DNA of 64,000 nucleotides from Mesorhizobium sp. YIM 152430 (GTDB lineage: Bacteria > Pseudomonadota > Alphaproteobacteria > Rhizobiales > Rhizobiaceae): assembly GCF_029210365.1 (NCBI RefSeq), contig NZ_JARGES010000018.1:1-64000 (forward strand), in the 5' to 3' direction. A program made the position numbers and the translations under genes. The first letter of the stretch is position 1; every line of letters begins with the position of its first letter. The notes beneath the pieces were generated by a model. It made no database searches and was not told the origin of the DNA. It saw only the letters and a list, made by a program, of their open reading frames with translations. Positions 43,149 to 51,442 of this stretch are shown here, piece by piece.

Positions 43149-43673
43149 ATGACCGCGCACAAACATCCGCCGGAGGCCGGGCAGACCGCAGACCAGGGGT
43201 TTGTGCGACACTACCTCCTCTACCTGCTTGCGGCAGCGAGCGAAGGCGTCTCGACGGAATTCCATGCTCAGGTGCGGGCGCGGGGCGTAAGGGTGCCGGA
43301 GTGGCGGATTCTGGCCTGCCTTGCCGATGAGGATGGCCAGATGGTGACGCAACTCGCGGCGCTTGCGCTGATGGAGCAGTCGCGGCTGACCAAGATCATC
43401 GACCAGATGGCTGACAAGAAGCTGGTGACGCGGCGCAGCGACGAGCGCGACCGGCGGCGTGTCCGGGTTTTCCTGACCGCAACGGGTCGCTCGCTCGCCC
43501 GTGAACTCGTCGAGGATGCGCGCATCCACGAGGCGGGCATCATCGATCAGATTTCACCCGCCCAGGCGGCAATTCTCAAGCACGTCCTGGCGCGCATCGT
43601 CGCCCTGCACGGCCCCGAAGCCCGTCCGGCGGGTGAACGCCGCACCACCAGACCTGCCGAGGAGGAGAGTTGA
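43149..43673 (+). CDS. MarR family transcriptional regulator
   Basis: Winged-helix regulator, 174 residues. It has the MarR recognition region 'LMEQSRLTKIIDQMADKKLVTRR' and the wing 'SDERDRRRVRVFLTATGRSL'. Being inside the TRAP operon suggests control of uptake and degradation by an aromatic acid, as MarR proteins often sense phenolic or indolic acids. The TRAP promoter carries ATGCATTTTCAT (40233-40244), a candidate target. It overlaps the RidA gene by one base. Confidence 0.87.
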   Translation: MTAHKHPPEAGQTADQGFVRHYLLYLLAAASEGVSTEFHAQVRARGVRVPEWRILACLADEDGQMVTQLAALALMEQSRLTKIIDQMADKKLVTRRSDERDRRRVRVFLTATGRSLARELVEDARIHEAGIIDQISPAQAAILKHVLARIVALHGPEARPAGERRTTRPAEEES

Positions 43674-44131
43674 TGAACACCAAGCCTGATGCGGATGCGG
43701 CCCCCTCTGGACTGGCCAGCCGCGTGCTCCAGCCGGAAGGCTGGGCCAAGCCGAAAGGCTATGCCAACGGCGTGATGAGCGCCGGTGGCGTGATCTTTAC
43801 CGGTGGCCTTGTCGGCTGGGATGCCGAAGGGCGCTTTCCCGATGGTTTCACCGCGCAGGCCCGGCAGACCTTCATGAATATTCGCGACGTGCTCGCGGCA
43901 GGTGGCGCCGGCCCGGAGCATCTCGTCCGGCTGACCTGGTACGTGACCAGCATCGAGCAGTATCTCGCCGATCCGAAGGGTCTGGGTGCCGCCTACCGGG
44001 AGGTCTTCGGGCGCTGTTTCCCAGCCATGACGACCGTGGAGGTGACGCGTCTGGTGGAACGGGACGCACTGGTTGAAATCGAGGCGACCGCTGTCGTCTC
44101 CGGCGTTCAAGAGCAGGGAGTGGATAGATGA
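43673..44131 (+). CDS. RidA family protein (YjgF/YER057c/UK114)
   Basis: Small enzyme of the RidA superfamily, 152 residues, a trimer that typically hydrolyses reactive enamine/imine intermediates. It shows 'GVIFTGGLVGWDAEG', 'FTAQARQTFMNIRDVLAAGGAG' and 'VRLTWYVTSIEQY', and near the C-terminus 'FPAMTTVEVTRLVERDALVEIEATAVV'. The motif Arg is in VTRLVE, where RidA proper has the catalytic RxxL-type Arg. GGAGGAG is just upstream of the ATG at 43673. It may deaminate an imine produced by the next gene, an amine-acting dehydrogenase; this is inference. Confidence 0.87.
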   Translation: MNTKPDADAAPSGLASRVLQPEGWAKPKGYANGVMSAGGVIFTGGLVGWDAEGRFPDGFTAQARQTFMNIRDVLAAGGAGPEHLVRLTWYVTSIEQYLADPKGLGAAYREVFGRCFPAMTTVEVTRLVERDALVEIEATAVVSGVQEQGVDR

Positions 44132-45204
44132 AGATTGCTGTTCTGGGCGGAGGCAACGGGTCCTACGCGGCAGTGGCCGATTTCACAGAAGCAGACCACG
44201 ATGTGGCATGGTGGCGGCGCGCGGCGTCGAGCTTCGCCGATGTTGCCGCTGCCGGAGAAATTACGGTCACCGACCACAAGGGCAGCCGGAAGGTGAAGGT
44301 CACGCCAACCGATGATCTTGCCGCCGCGATCAAGCACGCCGCCCTCATCGTGGCGCCGACACCGGCCTTTGCGCAGGAGGACATGGCAGCGGCGCTTGCC
44401 CCGCACCTGAAGGATGGGCAGGTGATCTACCTGCCACCCGGCACCTTCGGCTCCTACATCATGATGAAGCGCATCCGCGACGCAGGATCTGCTGCCGACA
44501 TCGCGATCGCCGAGACGGGAACGCTTCCGTGGCTCTGCCGCAAGCAGAGCCCTCTGGAAGTCCGCATCACCACGCGCGCCTCGCGCCTGCCGACAGGGGT
44601 CTTGCCCGCCAGCAGGACCAGACACGCGATAGAGGTGATATCGCAGGCGTTTCCCGGTGCCATCGAACCGGTCGAAGACGCGCTGTCGGGCGCATTGATG
44701 AATGCCGGCCCGATCATTCACCCACCGTTGATCCTCATGAACGCCGGCCCGATCGAACATTTCGACAAATGGGACATCCACAATGAGGGAACGCAGCCGG
44801 CGATCCGGCGAACGCACACTGCTCTCGACAACGAGCGCATCGCGATCCGCGAGAAGCTCGGCTATGGCGCGCCGCATTTTCCGCTCGCCGATCACTACGA
44901 GACCAGCGACTGGATGTACGGTAATCTTGCCCACGACAAGCTCGTCGGATCCGGCGACTGGCACGAGACGCTCGACCTCAAGAACCATCGCTACATGACC
45001 GAGGATGTCGGCCTCGGCCTCGCCTTTCTCGTCTCGGTCGGCGATTGGGCGGGGGTGCCGTGCCCTGTTGCCAAGGGCCTTCTGGCAATCGCCGGGGTGG
45101 TGGCCGAGCGCGACTTGCGAAGCGAGGGCCGCACGATGGAAAGTGTCGGCCTCGCCGACCGGAGCCAGGCCGACGTGCAGGCCATGCTCAAGGACGGTTT
45201 CTGA
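44128..45204 (+). CDS. NAD/NADP octopine/nopaline dehydrogenase family protein
   Basis: Two-domain dehydrogenase, 358 residues. The Rossmann motif is VLGGGNGSYAAVADF (about 4-18). The C-terminal helical domain has 'MNAGPIIHPPLILMNAGPIEHFDKWDIHNEG', the opine-dehydrogenase substrate region with the conserved His. Such enzymes reversibly split or form N-(1-carboxyalkyl) amino acids. Next to a RidA protein, a catabolic role on an N-substituted amino acid (such as an amino acid conjugate) is possible. The start overlaps the RidA stop (ATGA). Confidence 0.82.
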   Translation: MKIAVLGGGNGSYAAVADFTEADHDVAWWRRAASSFADVAAAGEITVTDHKGSRKVKVTPTDDLAAAIKHAALIVAPTPAFAQEDMAAALAPHLKDGQVIYLPPGTFGSYIMMKRIRDAGSAADIAIAETGTLPWLCRKQSPLEVRITTRASRLPTGVLPASRTRHAIEVISQAFPGAIEPVEDALSGALMNAGPIIHPPLILMNAGPIEHFDKWDIHNEGTQPAIRRTHTALDNERIAIREKLGYGAPHFPLADHYETSDWMYGNLAHDKLVGSGDWHETLDLKNHRYMTEDVGLGLAFLVSVGDWAGVPCPVAKGLLAIAGVVAERDLRSEGRTMESVGLADRSQADVQAMLKDGF

Positions 45205-46196
45205 TGTCCGGCGAAATCATCGCCTGCATCGGCGCCGGGCGCATGGGCCGCGGCATCGCACAGTGCGTCGCCTATGCGGGCCACCAAATCCGGCTGCTGG
45301 ACGCGAAGCCGCGTGATGCGGCCGGGTTCGAGGAACTGAAGGCGCAGACGCTGGGCGAGGTCGAGGCGGGCCTGAACGCAATCGCCTTGCTCGGAGCCTT
45401 CGATGCCGCGGCGATCGGCGAAATACTGGCACGGGTGACGGTCCTGCCGCGAACCCACGCAGACGAGGCGTTCAGCAACGCATCGATCGTCTTCGAGGCA
45501 GTGCCTGAGACCGAAGCTGCAAAGCGTGACGCGTTCGGCGTCTTCGACGCTCACGCGTGCAGCGATGCCATCCTCGCCTCGACCACATCGACGATGCTCT
45601 CGACACATCTATCCGCCTTCACCGGGAACCCGCAGCGTTTCCTCAACGCTCACTGGCTCAACCCCGCCTTCCTGATGCCGCTGGTCGAACTCAGCCCGGC
45701 CGAAGAGACTTCCGGATCGGCGCTTGCAACGGTGCGCGGTTTTCTGGAGTCGATCGGCAAGGTGCCGATCACCTGCAAGGCTTCGCCAGGCTACATCGTA
45801 CCTCGAATTCAGGCTCTGGCCATGAACGAGGCGGCACGGCTCGTCGAAGAGGGCGTCGCCAGTGCCGAAGACGTCGACAAGGCCGTGACCTATGGTTTCG
45901 GGCTGCGCTTCGGCGTGCTCGGGCTTCTCGAGTTCATCGACTGGGGCGGCGGCGACATCCTCTATTACGCTTCGAACTATCTCAGCGACGCCTTCCAGGA
46001 CGATCGTTTCGCGCCGCCCGCCATCATCAGCCGCAACATGGAAGAAGGAAAGATCGGCCTGAAAACAGGCGAGGGGTTCTTCAACTATACCGGCATGGAC
46101 GTGGCCGCTTATCGTCAGCGGCGCATGGCAGATTTTCTCCGCTCCCTCGAAGCTTCCGGGCTCGTTCGCCCGCCGGTTCTCGCGGGCAATCCATGA
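45204..46196 (+). CDS. 3-hydroxyacyl-CoA dehydrogenase family protein
   Basis: NAD-dependent dehydrogenase, 330 residues. The N-terminal motif is ACIGAGRMGRGIAQ (about 7-20), the catalytic region 'NAHWLNPAFLMPLVELSP' contains the conserved His and Asn, and the C-terminal dimer domain follows 'GYIVPRIQALAMNEAARLVEEG'. In single-gene form this family includes 3-hydroxybutyryl-CoA, L-gulonate and carnitine dehydrogenases, so the substrate is open. 'IDWGGGDILYYASNYL' is typical of the 3-hydroxybutyryl-CoA-like subgroup. The ATG overlaps the preceding stop (TGATG). Confidence 0.84.
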   Translation: MSGEIIACIGAGRMGRGIAQCVAYAGHQIRLLDAKPRDAAGFEELKAQTLGEVEAGLNAIALLGAFDAAAIGEILARVTVLPRTHADEAFSNASIVFEAVPETEAAKRDAFGVFDAHACSDAILASTTSTMLSTHLSAFTGNPQRFLNAHWLNPAFLMPLVELSPAEETSGSALATVRGFLESIGKVPITCKASPGYIVPRIQALAMNEAARLVEEGVASAEDVDKAVTYGFGLRFGVLGLLEFIDWGGGDILYYASNYLSDAFQDDRFAPPAIISRNMEEGKIGLKTGEGFFNYTGMDVAAYRQRRMADFLRSLEASGLVRPPVLAGNP

Positions 46197-46250
46197 CAGA
46201 CCGGCGGCAAGCCGGCAATTGAATCGAAACAAACAGAGAGGGTACTCGAC

Positions 46251-47243
46251 ATGACCAGACATCACACGAAAATGGCCTTGATGGCGGCCGCTTCGATCCT
46301 TGCGCTTGGCGCCGGCGGCGCAAATGCCCAGGAGCAGATCCGTGCCATCTCGGCTTTCCCGCAAACGCTTGCGTTCTCGCAGAGCTTCCAGGGCTTCGTC
46401 GATCTCGTGAACGAAAAGGGCGAAGGCGTCGTTCAGATCACCTATGCCGGCGGCCCCGAGATGTTTCCGCCGAACCAGCAGGTCGATGCCGTGCGCCGCG
46501 GCGTGATCGACATGCAGTACGGCCCTGCATCCTATTATCTGGGCACGATGCCGGAAGCCGATGCCTGGGTCGGCTCCACCGTCACCGCCGCCGAAGCGCG
46601 CGAGAATGGCGGCTTCGAGATCATGCAGCAGGCGTTCCGCGACAAGCTCGGCGTGGAGCTGCTTGCCCATCTCGATACCGGCGTCGAATTTCACGTCTAT
46701 ACGATCGGGGAGCCCAAGCGCACTGAGGAAGGAGGCGTCGATCTGTCCGGTCTGCGCATCCGCTCACAGCCGATCTACAACGCGTTCTTCGAAGAGGTCG
46801 GCGCGATCCCGGTCTCCGTCCCGGTCCCGGACGTCTATACCGGCCTCGAGCGCTCGACCTTCGACGGATCGGGCTGGCCGATCGTCGGCATCAAGGATCT
46901 GTCCTGGGACCGCTTTCTGCGCTACCGCATCGATCCGGGCGTCTTCCAGACCGACCTTGCCGTCGTCATCAACCCTGCGAAGTGGGAGGGCTTGTCGGAC
47001 GAGGCCAAGGCGATCATCGAGGAGGCTGCCGCCGAGTACGAACTGACCTCCTACGAGAACTTCCAGCAGGTCATCGAAGAGACGGATGCGGCGGTGCGTG
47101 AAGAAGGCATGACCGTGGTCGAACTCGAAGGCGAACAGGCCGAAGAGTTCCGTCGCATGGCGTTCGAGAGCGCCTGGGCCCGTATGCAGGCGGCTGGAAG
47201 CGAACACTACGACGCACTGCGCGCAGCCTACTACCCCGAATGA
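46251..47243 (+). CDS. TRAP transporter DctP-family solute-binding protein (second system)
   Basis: Periplasmic receptor, 330 residues, signal peptide ending GGANAQ. Family regions include 'GGPEMFPPNQQVDAVRRGVIDMQYGP', 'LSGLRIRSQPIYNAFFEEVGAIP' and the 'PDVYTGLERSTFDGSGWPIVG' block. Sequence style differs clearly from the first DctP at 40322, so it is not a recent duplicate. AGAGAGGG precedes the ATG. A hairpin (47255-47276) lies between this gene and its DctQ. Confidence 0.86.
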   Translation: MTRHHTKMALMAAASILALGAGGANAQEQIRAISAFPQTLAFSQSFQGFVDLVNEKGEGVVQITYAGGPEMFPPNQQVDAVRRGVIDMQYGPASYYLGTMPEADAWVGSTVTAAEARENGGFEIMQQAFRDKLGVELLAHLDTGVEFHVYTIGEPKRTEEGGVDLSGLRIRSQPIYNAFFEEVGAIPVSVPVPDVYTGLERSTFDGSGWPIVGIKDLSWDRFLRYRIDPGVFQTDLAVVINPAKWEGLSDEAKAIIEEAAAEYELTSYENFQQVIEETDAAVREEGMTVVELEGEQAEEFRRMAFESAWARMQAAGSEHYDALRAAYYPE

Positions 47244-47254
47244 ACTGCAACACC

Positions 47255-47276
47255 GGGCGGGGCATCGGCTCCGCCC
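47255..47276 (+). other. Intercistronic hairpin after the second DctP gene
   Basis: GGGCGGGGC pairs with GCTCCGCCC (one G-T wobble) around the tetraloop ATCG, giving a 9-bp stem directly after the receptor stop. No T-run follows. It is the third such element after a binding-protein gene in this window. Confidence 0.6.
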
Positions 47277-47304
47277 TCATCCATTTCATCGGGGTCAGCG
47301 CGCC

Positions 47305-47802
47305 ATGAGTGTCACCAAGATCTATGACCGTCTGATCGTCGGCCTGGCGGTTCTCGGAGCTCTCAGCCTGGTCGCCATCACGGCGCTGATCATCGTCGAT
47401 GTCATCCTGCGGAACACCGGTTACCGCCCGTTCCAATCGACGAGTGCGCTCGTCGAATATGTGATGCTGTTCGCCACGATGTCCGCCGCGCCCTGGCTCG
47501 TGCGCGAAAACGGACACGTCGCGATCGGCTCCTTCGTCGCCAAGCTGCCTGATGGTCCAAGGGTCGCGATCGGCCGCCTCGTCCTCATCGTCTCGATCCT
47601 GGCGCTCGCGCTTCTCACCTGGCGCTCTGCTGCCGTCAGTTTCGAGATGGTCGCAACGCGCTCGGTGGACATGCGCTCCATCAATATCCCCGCCTGGGTC
47701 CTCTACGCCATGCTGGCAGGTGGGTTCTTCCTGATGGCGATCGAGTTCCTGCGCATCCTGCTGCGCGGCGAGACGTACAGCGGTGCGGGCGGAGGCCACT
47801 GA
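47305..47802 (+). CDS. TRAP transporter small permease, DctQ family (second system)
   Basis: Small membrane subunit, 165 residues with four predicted spans. Blocks such as 'IIVDVILRNTGYRPFQSTSALVEYVMLF' and 'LVRENGHVAIGSFVAKLP' match DctQ. It lies 61 bp after the receptor gene, across the hairpin, and 1 bp before the DctM ATG. Confidence 0.86.
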   Translation: MSVTKIYDRLIVGLAVLGALSLVAITALIIVDVILRNTGYRPFQSTSALVEYVMLFATMSAAPWLVRENGHVAIGSFVAKLPDGPRVAIGRLVLIVSILALALLTWRSAAVSFEMVATRSVDMRSINIPAWVLYAMLAGGFFLMAIEFLRILLRGETYSGAGGGH

Positions 47803-47803
47803 C

Positions 47804-49123
47804 ATGATGCCCTGGTACGACGCCACGCTTCTGATGATCGGCGGCCTCCTGGCGCTGATGGTGGTCGGAATGCCTGTCGCGATCGCCTTTCTCGTGATCA
47901 ACATCGCCGGCGTCCTCATCTTCATGGGAGGCATCGTCGGGATCGACCAACTGGTCGCCAACGCGACGACCTCGGTGACGAGTTTCGCGCTCGTTCCGGT
48001 GCCGCTGTTTCTGATCATGGGCGAATTGTTGTTCCACACCGGCCTTGCCTTCCGCGTCTTCGACGCCCTCGACAAGTGCATGGGCAATATCCGCGGCCGG
48101 CTTGCATATCTGACGGTCGGCGGCGGCACGATCTTCGCGACCCTCTCCGGTTCCTCCATGGCCAATGCGGCAATGCTGGGAACCACTTTGATGCCGGACA
48201 TGATCAAGCGCGGATACAAGCCGCGCATCATCATGGGCCCCATCCTTGCGACGGGCGGCCTTGCCATGATCATTCCGCCGTCCTCGCTGGCGGTCCTGCT
48301 CGGGTCGCTGGGCCGCATCGACGTCGGTTCGCTGTTGATCGCCGGCCTCGTTCCGGGGCTCATACTCGCGCTGCTGTTCGCCGCGGTGATACGGCTACAG
48401 ATCGCCATCGATCCCGACGTCGCACCTGGCTACGTTGCCGGGCGGGCATCGGCAGGCGAGATCGCGCGTGCGTTGCTCGTCGACGTCGCGCCGATGGGCA
48501 TCGTCGTCTTCGCCGTGGTTGGACTCATCCTTCTTGGATGGGCGACGCCGACCGAGTCCGCGGCCTTCGGAGCGCTGGCGGTCCTCGTTCTTGCCGCCCT
48601 CTACGGCAAGCTGTCCTGGGAAGCCGTCGTCAAGTCGATGAAGGGCACGCTCGCCGTCTCGGTGATGATGCTGATGATCATCGTCGGCTCCACGACCTTT
48701 TCGCAGATCCTGGCTTTCTCCGGCGCTTCACAGGGACTGATTGGCTTTGCGACGAGCTTCGACGTTTCGCCCTATGTGATGCTGACGCTGATGGTGCTGG
48801 TGCTGATAATCCTCGGCATGTTCATGGATCCGCTGTCGATCATGATGCTGACGCTGCCGATCTTCATGCCGCTGTCGTCGCTTGCGGGTTTCGAGCCCGT
48901 CTGGTTCGGCATCGTCATGCTGCTGGTGCTCGAACTGAGCCTCGTGACGCCGCCCTTTGGATTGCTTCTGTTCGTGATGCTGGGCGTAGCTCCGAAGGGC
49001 ACCACGATCGGCCAGGTCGCTTGGGCGGCGCTGCCTTACATCGGCTGCACGCTGTTCCTCATCGTTCTCCTCGTCGTCTGGCCGCAGATCGCTTTGTGGT
49101 TGCCCAGCCTCATAAGGTATTGA
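47804..49123 (+). CDS. TRAP transporter large permease, DctM family (second system)
   Basis: Large permease, 439 residues from the ATG at 47804 (another ATG follows at once). It has 'VGMPVAIAFLVINIAGVL', 'GGGTIFATLSGSSMANAAMLGTTLMPDM', 'ATGGLAMIIPPSSLAVLLG' and 'LGMFMDPLSIMMLTLPIFMPL', as expected for DctM. GGAGG precedes the start. The racemase-like gene follows 2 bp after the stop and is probably co-translated. Confidence 0.89.
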   Translation: MMPWYDATLLMIGGLLALMVVGMPVAIAFLVINIAGVLIFMGGIVGIDQLVANATTSVTSFALVPVPLFLIMGELLFHTGLAFRVFDALDKCMGNIRGRLAYLTVGGGTIFATLSGSSMANAAMLGTTLMPDMIKRGYKPRIIMGPILATGGLAMIIPPSSLAVLLGSLGRIDVGSLLIAGLVPGLILALLFAAVIRLQIAIDPDVAPGYVAGRASAGEIARALLVDVAPMGIVVFAVVGLILLGWATPTESAAFGALAVLVLAALYGKLSWEAVVKSMKGTLAVSVMMLMIIVGSTTFSQILAFSGASQGLIGFATSFDVSPYVMLTLMVLVLIILGMFMDPLSIMMLTLPIFMPLSSLAGFEPVWFGIVMLLVLELSLVTPPFGLLLFVMLGVAPKGTTIGQVAWAALPYIGCTLFLIVLLVVWPQIALWLPSLIRY

Positions 49124-49125
49124 CC

Positions 49126-49899
49126 ATGCGGATCTGGTATCAAAGCTATGTCGACTATAAAAACGGCGCGAGCTACTGGGACGAACTGCGAAAGCATCTC
49201 GACCGGATCGTTGACTCTGGGACGCAGATCGACATCAAGGGCATCACGCCGCACGACTCCTACGCGCACGCCATCGTCGAGTTTCGCTGCGCGCGCGAGG
49301 TGATCTGCAATGCCGTGCTTGCCGAGCGGGAAGGCTATGATGCCTTCATCATCGGCCACTTCCAGGATGCCGGTCTCTACGAGGCTCGCTCGGTGGTCGA
49401 CATTCCGGTGCTTGGCATGGGAGAGGCGTCGATGCTGCACGCCTGCCAGCTCGGCCAGCGCTCCGGCATCGTGACGATCAACAGGCGCTATATCCCCTGG
49501 TTTCATCACCAGATCGGAAAATACGGGCTGAAGGAACGTGTCACCGGCGTTCACGCCATGCAGTTCGAGCCCGGCCAGATCCTCGCTGCATTCGGCTCCG
49601 ACGAGCGGCTGGAGACGGTGCGGGCGCTGTTCGAGGAGCAGGCGCGACCGCTGGTGGAGCAGGGGGTCGACGTGTTGATCCCCGGTGGCGGCATCCCGAT
49701 GCTGCTGTTCTCGCAGTTGCACGATCACCGCGTCGATGGCGCGCCCGTCATCAACGGCATTCCGATCGTCGTGAAGCTGGCGGAAATGGCGGTCAAGCTG
49801 AAGCGGCTGACAGGTCTCGGCATCAGCCGGACGTCGGACTACGTGAAGCCACCCCTCGAGATCATCGAGGAGTTCATGGCGCACCCGAAGGGCCTATAG
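49126..49899 (+). CDS. Asp/Glu/hydantoin racemase family protein lacking both catalytic cysteines
   Basis: Protein of the Asp/Glu racemase superfamily, 257 residues, with two alpha/beta halves. The first half ends 'DAFIIGHFQDAGLYEARSVVDIPVLGMGEASM', where active racemases have a Cys in 'CFxDPG'; here it is His78. The second half has 'DVLIPGGGIPML', where the second Cys is normally in 'GCxGM'; here Gly. The cofactor-free two-Cys racemisation is therefore not possible as usual; it may be a lyase or isomerase of another type (EutA or arylmalonate-decarboxylase relatives also vary here). It ends the plus-strand operon and overlaps the convergent oxidoreductase gene by 6 bp. Confidence 0.78.
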   Translation: MRIWYQSYVDYKNGASYWDELRKHLDRIVDSGTQIDIKGITPHDSYAHAIVEFRCAREVICNAVLAEREGYDAFIIGHFQDAGLYEARSVVDIPVLGMGEASMLHACQLGQRSGIVTINRRYIPWFHHQIGKYGLKERVTGVHAMQFEPGQILAAFGSDERLETVRALFEEQARPLVEQGVDVLIPGGGIPMLLFSQLHDHRVDGAPVINGIPIVVKLAEMAVKLKRLTGLGISRTSDYVKPPLEIIEEFMAHPKGL

Positions 49900-51441
49900 C
49901 GTCGCCACGGTCTTGAGGGCGCCATCGAGCGCCTTGCCTTCCTCATCGAGCAACGCCGCTTCGCGCAGCCGCCGCAGCCATTCCCCGCCATCTTCACGCG
50001 GCGCAAGCAGAGGCACCGCGCCCATCACACGGAAGAATTTCGACTGCGCCCGAGCATGGGTGTCGGAGTAGCCCTTGATGAGGCGCCGGCATTTCAGGAT
50101 TTCGACGCCGAGACGATAATTTCCTCGTGCGTGCTCCCGGGCTTCCTTGAACCAGGCTTCGAGATGCGCCTCCTCGACATTGTGACGCAACAGGCTGCGC
50201 CGCCACGGCCGCAGCGCCGCCATCGTCCAGAGCATCAGATAGCCGCGCAGGCTGTCGGTCCGGATGCGCCGCCCCTTGTTGATGCGCCGGTCGAAGAAGT
50301 CGAACAGCTTCGGACGGGCCTCGACGTAGCGGCCAAGCGGTGCGGGCAGCGTGCCGCAAATTTCTTCCATGCGCGGATGGAAGTATTCGGTCACCTGTAT
50401 CACTGCGTTGTCCTTGACGCCCTGCTCGCGGCGCAGCCGCCCCTGGCGTGACGTGCGCGTCTTGAGGTCCGCGACGCGGATGATGTCGTCATAGACCATG
50501 GCATTGGCGAGGTATTTGGCCGCCTCGACCGAGAAGCCGTAATCATGCACGGCATCATCGACCGCCACGGCCTGATCAAGCCGGTCGAGATAGAGCGACC
50601 CATAGGCGAGGTCCTGGTAATCGACGACTTTCTTCAGGCCGCGCCGCGCCATGTCCCGGATTGCTTCGGGCAGCGTTTCGACGCGCGACATGAGAGCAGT
50701 CCACTCACGCAGCATCCTGTCGGGGCCGGCTACCGATGGGCTGGCGTCGGCTGTCACCGGGACCGGCTCGCGCTCGCGTTCTCCGGTCAGCGCCCGCTCG
50801 TAACTGACACCGAAGGCCCGCAGGCTGGCTTCCACCCCGCGACCCGATGCGCGGATCGTCTCCTCGTAGCTCTCGCGCGCGAAGGGCAGGGCGCCGGAGC
50901 CGGCCAGCGCGCCGAACAGGCTCGATGAGATGACGCTACCGGCATCGACGGCGATCTTTTCCATATCGAAGCACACGAGCTTGTAAGAGGCATCTTCGGC
51001 AGCCTTGCGCACCCTCGGCCGGTCCGCCTGGCCATCGCCCGGCATGATCTTTTCGGAAACCGCAAGCACTCGATGCGAAGAGGCGACGAGCGTCGTGCGG
51101 TCCGGCGTCACGAAGCCGCGCATGATGGCGCGTCCCGCCTCCATCATCTCGGCCGCGATCAGGATGTCGACGTCGCCCTGCGACGGGCTCAGCGAGAAGA
51201 TCGGTGCGCGGCCGGTATCCGGCGTCATCTCAACGTAATAGATGGTCGCGCCGGTTCGCTGCGCGACGCCTGCAACCGACGTCGACTGCGCACGATAGCC
51301 ATTGCGCTCGGCAACCGCCACGATCCAGTCGGTCAGGACGCCACCGCCCTGACCGCCAACGGCAAGCACTGCGATCTTGATGATCGAGCGTGTGGCGTCT
51401 CCGGCGCGAACCGGAAGTTCGGCGCGCATGTGAACGTCCAT
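49894..51441 (-). CDS. iorB: Indolepyruvate:ferredoxin oxidoreductase beta-type subunit with C-terminal DUF6537-like extension
   Basis: Gamma/beta-domain partner of the ThDP subunit, 515 residues. The N-terminal 200 residues carry 'IAVLAVGGQGGGVLTDWIVAVAE' and 'SVAGVAQRTGATIYYVEM', typical of the IorB domain. The remaining about 300 residues are mostly helical and match the extension found in large proteobacterial forms. Together with the next-door alpha subunit it should oxidatively decarboxylate an aryl-2-oxoacid to the acyl-CoA, passing electrons to ferredoxin. One base separates it from the alpha gene. It converges with the racemase-like gene, overlapping by 6 bp. Confidence 0.84.
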   Translation of the reverse strand: MDVHMRAELPVRAGDATRSIIKIAVLAVGGQGGGVLTDWIVAVAERNGYRAQSTSVAGVAQRTGATIYYVEMTPDTGRAPIFSLSPSQGDVDILIAAEMMEAGRAIMRGFVTPDRTTLVASSHRVLAVSEKIMPGDGQADRPRVRKAAEDASYKLVCFDMEKIAVDAGSVISSSLFGALAGSGALPFARESYEETIRASGRGVEASLRAFGVSYERALTGEREREPVPVTADASPSVAGPDRMLREWTALMSRVETLPEAIRDMARRGLKKVVDYQDLAYGSLYLDRLDQAVAVDDAVHDYGFSVEAAKYLANAMVYDDIIRVADLKTRTSRQGRLRREQGVKDNAVIQVTEYFHPRMEEICGTLPAPLGRYVEARPKLFDFFDRRINKGRRIRTDSLRGYLMLWTMAALRPWRRSLLRHNVEEAHLEAWFKEAREHARGNYRLGVEILKCRRLIKGYSDTHARAQSKFFRVMGAVPLLAPREDGGEWLRRLREAALLDEEGKALDGALKTVATL

Positions 51442-51442
51442 A

